Assembly (NCBI GenBank): GCA_003514455.1
Contig: DOQH01000031.1
Span: forward strand, 4,355-15,537
Length of the DNA: 11,183 bases
Direction of reading: 5' to 3'
DNA from: Candidatus Magasanikiibacteriota bacterium
GTDB taxonomy: Bacteria; Patescibacteriota; Patescibacteriia; Magasanikbacterales; UBA10003
The notes beneath the pieces are model-generated. The model made no database searches, was not told the origin of the DNA, and worked only from the letters and a program-made list of their open reading frames with translations. The translations under genes and the position numbers were made by a program. Shown here piece after piece: positions 6,399 through 11,183 of this stretch (positions within the stretch are counted from its first letter, which is position 1; every line of letters begins with the position of its first letter).

Positions 6399-7469
6399 CT
6401 ACTCCTCCACCATTGGCTTATCAATCAAAATCGTTTCAATCTGGCTCTCCCCTCCGCTTATTTTTGCAACATCTTTATCAATCTTTTTAAATTCTTTGTA
6501 AGATAAATTATACGCGTTCACAGCCGTGCCCAAATGCCCGCCAAGCTTTTTCATGTAATCATCATAGGATAACAAGTGCTTGCCCAAATCCCCTATTCTT
6601 TTAATAATATCTTTAATTGATTCCTCCATTTGCAAAGCCCTCAATCCTTGAAGCACTGTTTGTAAATACGCCAAAAATGAAGTTGGAGAAACAATGATAA
6701 CGTGTTTTTCATTGGTGGCATATTCAATCAGATCCTTGGTGTTAACTTTAATACCGCCGACTTGATTTATGAGCAGATCATAATAAATCGCCTCGGCCGG
6801 AATAAACATAAAAGCAAAATCCGTAGTGCCCTGATTCGGTTTGACATATTTGGCTGTTTCATCAATTCGATTTTTCAAATCTTGTTTAAAAAGTTTTTCC
6901 AATTTTTCTTTTTCCAAAGAATCCTTTTCATTGATAATGCGGTTGTAATTTTCCAAAGAAAATTTGGAATCAATCGGAATAATTTTATCTTTCACAAATA
7001 CTGCCGCGTCCACGATTAAATCATGTCCGTCTTCATCCTGCCCCAAATTGTACTGCATGGCAAAACTTTTCGGCGGCAAAACATTTTTCAAAACCGTCTC
7101 TAAATAATACTCGCCGAGGATTCCGCGCTGTTTGGGATTTTTTAAAATATCTTCCAGTGACTGCAATTGTTCGGCAAAACTAGCCACATTTTTATTGGTT
7201 TCCTCCAATTTGGTTAATTTTTCCGTCACTTCCTGAATCACGCGCGTGCTAATACCATATTGCTGTTGCACTGATTTATGCGTCTCAGTCAATTTCAAAT
7301 CAACCGCGCGCGTCAGCTCAACAAGTTGATTTTGTAATAACAAAAATCCTTGCTGGTCTTTTGGTTGATTAAGCGCCTGTAATTTTTTGTATAATAAAAA
7401 TAAAACAACCGGAGTGATTATCAAAAACGCGCCTAAAATGATAAAAATTATATTTTGCATATACTTCAT
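6399..7469 (-). CDS. rmuC: DNA recombination protein RmuC homologue
   Basis: A 356-residue membrane-anchored RmuC-family protein. One N-terminal transmembrane helix (about 6-26) is followed by a coiled-coil stretch (about 40-110), then the RmuC nuclease-like domain. Signature segments are R-G-I-L-G-E-Y-Y-L-E (115-124), D-A-A-V-F-V-K-D-K-I-I-P-I-D-S-K-F (154-170; D154, D167 and K169 fit a PD-(D/E)xK site), F-M-F-I-P-A-E-A-I-Y (220-229) and S-P-T-S-F-L-A-Y-L-Q (261-270). In E. coli, RmuC limits inversions between short repeats. It may start at this ATG or at the fourth codon (ATG at 7460). A TAAAAT overlapping the first ATG, with TTGTTT 18 bp before it, could give a leaderless mRNA from 7460. 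No Shine-Dalgarno site is present at either. Confidence 0.9.
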   Translation of the reverse strand: MKYMQNIIFIILGAFLIITPVVLFLLYKKLQALNQPKDQQGFLLLQNQLVELTRAVDLKLTETHKSVQQQYGISTRVIQEVTEKLTKLEETNKNVASFAEQLQSLEDILKNPKQRGILGEYYLETVLKNVLPPKSFAMQYNLGQDEDGHDLIVDAAVFVKDKIIPIDSKFSLENYNRIINEKDSLEKEKLEKLFKQDLKNRIDETAKYVKPNQGTTDFAFMFIPAEAIYYDLLINQVGGIKVNTKDLIEYATNEKHVIIVSPTSFLAYLQTVLQGLRALQMEESIKDIIKRIGDLGKHLLSYDDYMKKLGGHLGTAVNAYNLSYKEFKKIDKDVAKISGGESQIETILIDKPMVEE

Positions 7470-7502
7470 TTTAACCGTTTTGAGCTAAAAAAACAAGAGA
7501 AT

Positions 7503-7539
7503 AAAAAAATCCCGCGATCGCCTGAGTGGCAATGCGGGG
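7503..7539 (-). terminator. Intrinsic terminator of the membrane-anchored protein gene
   Basis: On the minus strand CCCGC pairs with GCGGG, and inside it ATTGCC pairs with GGCGAT (one G:U), with a single bulged C. The stem is followed directly by a run of seven T. It lies 27 bp after the stop of the upstream gene and separates it from rmuC. Confidence 0.85.
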
Positions 7540-7565
7540 GTGTTGGCTTTACTGGAATGATTAAA

Positions 7566-8210
7566 CTAGGACGATCGAAGGAAGAGCTGGGAATCTCGAT
7601 TAAGCGATATTAATGACATTGGGGCACCTTGAGCTTGATCCAATATCCTTTGAAGTTTATCCTCGGCTGTTCTATTCTCGCTTGAATCTTCAGCCCGCGC
7701 CAATTTGAGCATCACGGTTCGCAAAGCGGCTTTCAAGCCACCGGCATACACTTGCCCCTCATTACAGGTGCGAAGCAACACTGTTCCAGCCCAACCAATG
7801 TCTCCACCGATAACAAACTTCTCCAAAATACCATCAAGCCCAACAATGAAACTTCTGAGCAGACCGCAATGAATGGGAATTCGGCTATTGAATTCCACAA
7901 CTTCTTCGCAGTCCAACACTTCAAGCTGCGCTTCACCCTTATCACCGCGGACAAAAAGTCCATAGGCACGGCGACCTCGATCGTCAATGTAGCTAATAAA
8001 CCACACTGTTCCAACCGCCGCCCTAGCCAAAAGATCCTTTGCTTTTTTACTCGCCTTGTCACTTGATGATGAAGCTGCAGCAACATCCTTCTGTACTTGC
8101 TTCTCAGCTCGAGAGTCGGCATTTTTGGGCTTATTGCTCTTAACAAGCATAACCAGAATCACGCCGCAAACTAGAGCCGTGAGTACAAAGAACATTATCA
8201 TTCCGCTCAT
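7566..8210 (-). CDS. Unrecognised membrane-anchored protein
   Basis: A 214-residue protein of no family I recognise. It has a very short N-terminus, one transmembrane helix (about 4-23) and a charged, Ala/Ser/Lys-rich linker (24-58). A soluble domain of about 150 residues follows, rich in strands and Gly, starting V-G-T-V-W-F-I-S-Y-I-D-D-R-G (about 66-79). A helical, polar C-terminal tail ends it. The helix followed by Lys suggests the domain faces the cytoplasm. The frame is open to a TTG at 8246. I chose the ATG at 8210 because AAGGGGG lies 6 nt upstream and the promoter would start transcription near 8253, leaving the TTG almost without leader. It is Arg-rich and less Lys/Asn-rich than its neighbours and has the clearest ribosome site in the window, so transfer or a distinct expression mode is possible. 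Confidence 0.75.
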   Translation of the reverse strand: MSGMIMFFVLTALVCGVILVMLVKSNKPKNADSRAEKQVQKDVAAASSSSDKASKKAKDLLARAAVGTVWFISYIDDRGRRAYGLFVRGDKGEAQLEVLDCEEVVEFNSRIPIHCGLLRSFIVGLDGILEKFVIGGDIGWAGTVLLRTCNEGQVYAGGLKAALRTVMLKLARAEDSSENRTAEDKLQRILDQAQGAPMSLISLNRDSQLFLRSS

Positions 8211-8259
8211 TTGAATCCCCCTTATTGTTAATTTGTTTTCCTCCAATGTTCCTGCTTAA

Positions 8260-8289
8260 ATACTAACAAAATGTTATCCCGATTGTCAA
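8260..8289 (-). promoter_or_regulatory. Promoter of the membrane-anchored protein gene
   Basis: On the minus strand TTGACA (8284-8289) and TAGTAT (8260-8265) are separated by 18 bp. The predicted start is near 8253, giving a leader of about 43 nt that contains the AAGGGGG ribosome site. Confidence 0.7.
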
Positions 8290-8485
8290 ACTGACCAAGA
8301 TGTGATTAAATAGAAGGAATGATTGTAGTGAAAAAAAGAGCGAGAAAATGATTTTAAGCTGAAAGAATGGCGATAATAATTTGACGACGCTTGTCAATTC
8401 ACAAGATTAGCTAAAAATATAAAAATAAAGACAAAAAAAGGCCATAAAATTGTTTCAAATGAAACTGCATGACTAGAAAGTGCTT

Positions 8486-8557
8486 GCCCCCATAGTTCAA
8501 CGGATAGAACAGGCCCGTCCTAAGGGCAAGATGTGTGTTCAATTCATGCTGGGGGCA
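8486..8557 (+). tRNA. tRNA-Arg (CCT)
   Basis: A 72-nt cloverleaf without encoded CCA. The acceptor is perfect (GCCCCCA with TGGGGGC) with discriminator A. D stem GTTC/GAAC is normal. The anticodon arm GGCCC-GTCCTAA-GGGCA gives CCT (reads AGG), with a G27/A43 mismatch and an unusual G at 32. The T stem GTGTG/CATGC contains two G:U pairs around loop TTCAATT. Unlike the three other tRNAs here it relies on CCA addition. tRNA-Ala follows 25 bp later, probably in the same transcript. No convincing promoter was found upstream. Confidence 0.88.
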
Positions 8558-8582
8558 AAAAACAACAAATGACTGATCCAAT

Positions 8583-8656
8583 GGGCCCATAGTAAAGTGG
8601 CATTACGTGGCATTCGCATTGCCAAGGCCCGGGTTCGATTCCCGGTGGGTCCACCA
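8583..8656 (+). tRNA. tRNA-Ala (CGC)
   Basis: A 74-nt cloverleaf with encoded CCA. Acceptor GGGCCCA pairs with TGGGTCC, giving a G3:U70 wobble, the main alanine identity element, with discriminator A. Anticodon stem TGGCA/TGCCA encloses TTCGCAT, giving CGC (reads GCG). The D stem GTAA/TTAC is atypically A/T-rich. T arm CCGGG/CCCGG with TTCGATT is normal. The 3' end abuts the first of two palindromic repeats, which also looks like its terminator. Confidence 0.92.
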
Positions 8657-8690
8657 AAAATTGTATAGACTATACTATACAATTTTTTGT
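8656..8690. terminator. A/T-rich hairpin after tRNA-Ala, probable terminator
   Basis: A 13-bp stem (8656-8668 with 8675-8687) has an A run on the left and six T plus GTTT on the right, with a 6-nt loop. Its position directly after the tRNA CCA and its T-tract fit an intrinsic terminator usable on both strands, although the stem has few G:C pairs. Its core is also copy one of the tandem palindrome. Confidence 0.65.
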
Positions 8691-8724
8691 TTGCTTAAAA
8701 ATTTGTATACACTATACTATACAA
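8661..8724. repeat. Two tandem 22-bp palindromic repeats, possible operators
   Basis: Copies at 8661-8682 and 8703-8724 differ at one base. Each has the form TTGTATA-(8)-TATACAA; copy one extends the arms to 8 bp. They are in direct orientation, 42 bp apart start to start, about four helical turns. Only copy one has a flanking T-tract, so the second copy needs another explanation, such as a repressor operator. Confidence 0.7.
8691..8718 (+). promoter_or_regulatory. Possible promoter overlapped by the second palindrome
   Basis: TTGCTT (8691-8696) and TATACT (8713-8718) are separated by 16 bp. The -10 lies inside palindrome copy two, so a protein bound there would block it. Transcription would start at about 8725, the A of an ATG that opens a 30-codon frame ending at 8817. 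Both the promoter and the tiny frame are tentative. Confidence 0.35.
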
Positions 8725-8731
8725 ATGAAAC

Positions 8732-8762
8732 TGTGGATAACTTTTGAACAACCTGTGAATAA
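8732..8762 (-). other. Two DnaA-box-like 9-mers
   Basis: Read on the minus strand, 8732-8740 is TTATCCACA, a perfect DnaA box, and 8754-8762 is TTATTCACA, one base off. They are in the same orientation, 22 bp apart. A third near-match, TTATCCACC, lies on the plus strand at 9113-9121. Binding by DnaA is inferred from the motif only. Confidence 0.45.
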
Positions 8763-8835
8763 GTACCAAAACAATCTTTACTATGGCTTGGTTTATAAAA
8801 TGGACAAAAGGGAATAATGGATTCGCTTTTATGCA

Positions 8836-8908
8836 TTTTTGCACTACGGACTCATCACCGCGACCCTGCCGGCAGGCAGACCTGTCTGCTAATAGGCAGG
8901 TGCAAAAA
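8836..8908. repeat. GC-rich palindromic element with terminal inverted arms
   Basis: Outer arms TTTTTGCAC (8836-8844) and GTGCAAAAA (8900-8908) enclose a perfect 12-bp palindrome CCTGCCGGCAGG (8865-8876). A second hairpin GCAGAC-CT-GTCTGC (8876-8889) and another GGCAGG (8895-8900) follow. The GC-rich core stands out from the A/T-rich surroundings and resembles REP-type intergenic palindromes. Confidence 0.6.
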
Positions 8909-9127
8909 AGATATAAACGCGCTCCTTTAATAAAAAGTATGGCTTGAGGATGGTAAAGAGTTGGAATCCAGTAACATTATCAAAAAAATGCCAATCTAAA
9001 AAGTTCCACAAGAAACTAAATCTTAACACAAACTTCTTTCTTTTTTTCTCATTTTTTACTAAATAACAACAATATCTTGCGTCGGAAAATAAATAATACT
9101 ACAAAATAACTTTTATCCACCTATGTT
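8909..9127. other. A/T-rich non-coding stretch
   Basis: No credible gene, RNA or terminator was found here. The part from about 8980 to 9127 is strongly A/T-rich with pyrimidine and purine runs and contains the DnaA-box-like 9-mer at 9113-9121. Together with the two boxes at 8732-8762 it has some ingredients of a replication origin or DnaA-titration region, but not enough to call one. Confidence 0.4.
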
Positions 9128-9157
9128 TTGTATTAGTTAAGCTACATATGGTATAAT
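9128..9157 (+). promoter_or_regulatory. Promoter of the prepilin-like gene
   Basis: TTGTAT (9128-9133) and an extended -10 TGG-TATAAT (9149-9157) are separated by 18 bp. The predicted start near 9164 leaves a leader of only about 14 nt before the ATG at 9178, without a clear Shine-Dalgarno site. Confidence 0.78.
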
Positions 9158-9177
9158 CTTACCAAGAGCCCTTTTTT

Positions 9178-10983
9178 ATGCTTAAATACAAAAAACACTC
9201 CGGTTTTACGCTTATCGAAATGGTGGTAAGCATTGGCATCATGATTTTAGTCATGCTTGGCATTTTTGGCGCGTTTCAATATACCTATAAAATCATCTAC
9301 CGCGGCAAAATTCAGGTTTTATCTACACAACTGGCCAATGAACAGCTGGAAATCATTCGTAATCTGCCTTATGAAAATGTTGGAATTGCCAATGGCATAC
9401 CTTCCGGTGTTCTGACTTATGAACAAACCAAAGTGCGCAATGGCGTGACATTTAAGCTCACAACCACTGTCCGCAACATTGACGATCCTTTCGACGGCAC
9501 TATTGGCGGCTCGCCCAATGATTTATCCCCAGCTGACTCCAAACAAGCCGAAGTAACTGTGGCCTGCACATCCTGCGCTATGCAAACCACAGCAGTTATC
9601 TTAAACACACGCGTGGCGCCGGAGGGCTTGGAAAGTGGCACTGGCGGCGGAGCTTTGTTTATTTCCGTGTTTGATTCTGCCGGCAGCGCAATAGCTCAAG
9701 CCAATGTGCATATTGAAAAAGATGAAAACAAAGATGGAGTTGCGGAATTAACAATTGATGATGTGACCGGCAATAACGGTGAACTCCGCTTGATTGATAT
9801 CCCGCCGGCAGTGGAGGCATTTAAAATTACAGCCACAAAAAGTGGCTATTCAGCTGATAATACTATTTCAGCAAATGAAAGCAATCCAAATCCTTTAAAA
9901 CCACCGGCAACTGTCGCGGCGCAAACAGTAACGAACATTAGTTTTTCAATTGATAAAATCAGCAGTTTTAATTTAAAAACACAAAACATCCTTTGTTCGG
10001 CAATATCCAGTGTTTCAATTGATGTAAATGGTTCAAAAATCATTGGCGCGAATCCTGATATTTATAAATATGATGAAACTGTGAGCACCAATAGCGACGG
10101 CCAAAAAACTTTATCCAACATGGAATGGGATACATATTCTTTCGCTTTGCCAAGCGCGTCATCATACGACATTTCCGGCAGTATTCCAACATTGCCTGTT
10201 GCTTTGGCTCCAAATTCGCAGCAGGACCTAACTTTCATTTTAAAAAGCCACACTACCAATTCACTTTTGGCAACAATAAAAGATAGCGCCACAAAATTGC
10301 CATTGTCGGGAGCGAAAATCACAATTACAAAAAATACTTTTACTGATGATTTGACCACCGGCCATGGATATTTGCGGCAAACCGATTGGTTTGGTAGTTC
10401 CGGTCAAGCGCAATTTATTGATGAAACAAAATTTTGGACGCAAGATGGCAATGTTGAGATAGATAATCCGGCAGGGGATTTATTTTTATCAAAATTCGCT
10501 GGCAAATACTATTTAACAGGCTCCTTGGAGTCGTCAACTTTTGACACCGGCACAGCCAGTAATTTCACTAATTTAATTTGGGAGCCATTGGCTCAGCCAC
10601 CGGCTTGCGGAACAACACCGGTAAAATTTCAAATCGCCACAGCCGTTGCGGCCGCGCCGGAAACATGGAACTACAAAGGACCGGACGGCACGAGCGCGAC
10701 TTACTATACTGCTAGTGATTCCAATATCTCTTCAGCTCATAACGGAGATAGATATCTGCGTTATAAACTATTTCTAAATACTGACAGCGATAAATGCACG
10801 CCGCAGGTGTCAGATGTGGCTGTGAGTTTTACCTCGGGCTGTACTCCGCCAGGGCAGGCCTTTTTCTTTGGCTTGGATAGCGGCACCTACACCGCGACTG
10901 TGGAATTAAGCGGTTATCAGACAGTGAACACCGAAGTGGTGGTTAGTGGACGGACGCAAGCGGAGATTTTGATGAGCCAATGA
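9178..10983 (+). CDS. Type IV prepilin-like protein with multiple beta-sandwich domains
   Basis: A 601-residue protein with a class III (prepilin) signal: short basic leader MLKYKKHSG, cleavage before F10, Glu at +5 (E14) and a hydrophobic helix (10-32). It is thus a substrate for prepilin peptidase and the type IV pilus or pseudopilus machinery. Residues 40-150 form a pilin-like head (N-E-Q-L-E-I-I-R-N-L-P-Y at 54-65). Three carboxypeptidase-regulatory/Ig-like domains seem to follow, about 157-257, 265-356 and 359-600. The last is interrupted by a sandwich (about 433-552) with F-D-T-G (455-458) and R-Y-L-R-Y-K (525-530) motifs. At 601 residues it is far longer than a major pilin, so it is more likely a minor, tip or adhesive pilin (inference). 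No other pilus gene is visible in the window. The TGA stop is followed closely by a hairpin, supporting normal decoding of TGA. Confidence 0.85.
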   Translation: MLKYKKHSGFTLIEMVVSIGIMILVMLGIFGAFQYTYKIIYRGKIQVLSTQLANEQLEIIRNLPYENVGIANGIPSGVLTYEQTKVRNGVTFKLTTTVRNIDDPFDGTIGGSPNDLSPADSKQAEVTVACTSCAMQTTAVILNTRVAPEGLESGTGGGALFISVFDSAGSAIAQANVHIEKDENKDGVAELTIDDVTGNNGELRLIDIPPAVEAFKITATKSGYSADNTISANESNPNPLKPPATVAAQTVTNISFSIDKISSFNLKTQNILCSAISSVSIDVNGSKIIGANPDIYKYDETVSTNSDGQKTLSNMEWDTYSFALPSASSYDISGSIPTLPVALAPNSQQDLTFILKSHTTNSLLATIKDSATKLPLSGAKITITKNTFTDDLTTGHGYLRQTDWFGSSGQAQFIDETKFWTQDGNVEIDNPAGDLFLSKFAGKYYLTGSLESSTFDTGTASNFTNLIWEPLAQPPACGTTPVKFQIATAVAAAPETWNYKGPDGTSATYYTASDSNISSAHNGDRYLRYKLFLNTDSDKCTPQVSDVAVSFTSGCTPPGQAFFFGLDSGTYTATVELSGYQTVNTEVVVSGRTQAEILMSQ

Positions 10984-10985
10984 AA

Positions 10986-11012
10986 AATGGGACGTGATAG
11001 ACACGCCCCATT
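10986..11012. terminator. Hairpin terminator between converging genes
   Basis: An 11-bp stem (10986-10996 with 11002-11012) encloses a 5-nt loop. In the minus-strand RNA all positions pair (one G:U) and a short T run follows, so it mainly fits as terminator of the right-edge gene. In the plus-strand RNA there is one A/C mismatch and a poor U-tract. Confidence 0.65.
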
Positions 11013-11018
11013 CAAAAA

Positions 11019-11183
11019 TTAAAACACATCCACGAAATTCACATCCACTCCTGATAAATCCGCGTTGTTAACCGCCTGCATGCCGACATTAAATGTCTGC
11101 ACCGTGGAATTACTTATTTTCGGCGCACCGGCGTCAATTTTTAAACCAATCGACGGATAATTCAAAGTATTTTTAGCGTAATT
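11019..11183 (-). CDS. C-terminal fragment of an unrecognised protein (5' part outside window)
   Basis: The minus-strand frame is open from the window edge to a TAA at 11019-11021, giving the last 54 residues of a protein that begins beyond the window. The piece is rich in Asn, Val, Ser and Gly (start N-Y-A-K-N-T-L-N-Y-P, end F-V-D-V-F) with alternating hydrophobic residues that suggest beta strands, as in a secreted or surface protein. It ends just before a hairpin that works well as its terminator, and it converges on the prepilin-like gene. No family can be named from this piece. Confidence 0.65.
   Translation of the reverse strand, partial: NYAKNTLNYPSIGLKIDAGAPKISNSTVQTFNVGMQAVNNADLSGVDVNFVDVF

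Noticed and set aside
7733..8146. 137-codon minus-strand frame overlapping the membrane-anchored gene
   Set aside because: It lies in another frame of the same strand inside a gene with clear promoter, ribosome site and terminator, and has no start signals of its own.
8319..8351. A 10-codon frame preceded by AGAAGGA
   Set aside because: The purine run abuts the ATG with no spacing, and nothing downstream would use a leader peptide.
8452..8465. Small palindrome GTTTCA-AA-TGAAAC upstream of tRNA-Arg
   Set aside because: It is short, a single copy, and not aligned with a convincing promoter.
8783..8947. A 54-codon plus-strand frame (start M-A-W-F-I-K-W) in the tRNA-to-prepilin gap
   Set aside because: It runs through the GC-rich palindromic element, has no ribosome site or promoter, and its C-terminal half is simply translated repeat.
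10981..10983. Possible reassignment of TGA (as in some CPR lineages) at the prepilin-like stop
   Set aside because: Readthrough would add only a short tail across the terminator hairpin, and no internal TGA occurs in any recognised gene here.

Overview
The window reads as a piece of a small, A/T-leaning bacterial genome with a standard genetic code. TAA and TAG stops dominate, and one TGA acts as a stop just before a terminator. I infer a Candidate Phyla Radiation (Patescibacteria) organism. The reasons are the large secreted Cys-rich and coiled-coil protein, the oversized prepilin-like protein, sparse Shine-Dalgarno sites, very short 5' leaders and small gene neighbourhoods. No single marker here fixes the taxon, so this is a moderate-confidence inference.

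Layout. Positions 1-758 (+) hold the 3' part of a GHKL-type ATPase gene and a small STAS-like (DUF4325-like) gene, closed by a bidirectional hairpin. A minus-strand initiator tRNA-fMet(CAT) (802-877) and a plus-strand tRNA-Ser(CGA) (964-1053) diverge from a compact promoter region. tRNA-Ser is followed 19 bp later by ddl (D-Ala-D-Ala ligase). An extended -10 promoter then drives a 931-residue secreted protein. It has about ten Cys-Trp repeats, a Pro-rich linker and a helical coiled-coil half. Its terminator appears to carry the promoter of holA (DNA polymerase III delta) in its loop and tail. holA converges on rpsT (bS20, minus) across a bidirectional terminator. rmuC and an unrecognised membrane-anchored protein gene lie further along on the minus strand, each apparently its own unit.

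Positions 8211-9177 are protein-poor. They contain tRNA-Arg(CCT) and tRNA-Ala(CGC), two near-identical tandem palindromes, DnaA-box-like 9-mers, a GC-rich structured palindromic element and an A/T-rich stretch. A strong extended -10 promoter then drives a 601-residue type IV prepilin-like protein carrying several beta-sandwich domains. At the right edge is the 3' end of a converging minus-strand gene.

The protein genes are mostly housekeeping (cell wall, replication, ribosome, DNA maintenance, tRNAs) interspersed with cell-surface genes. No phage, CRISPR or transposase gene is visible. The parts most worth a second look are the Cys-Trp repeat protein, the nested terminator/promoter at holA, the tandem palindromes after tRNA-Ala, and the ATPase plus STAS-like pair.
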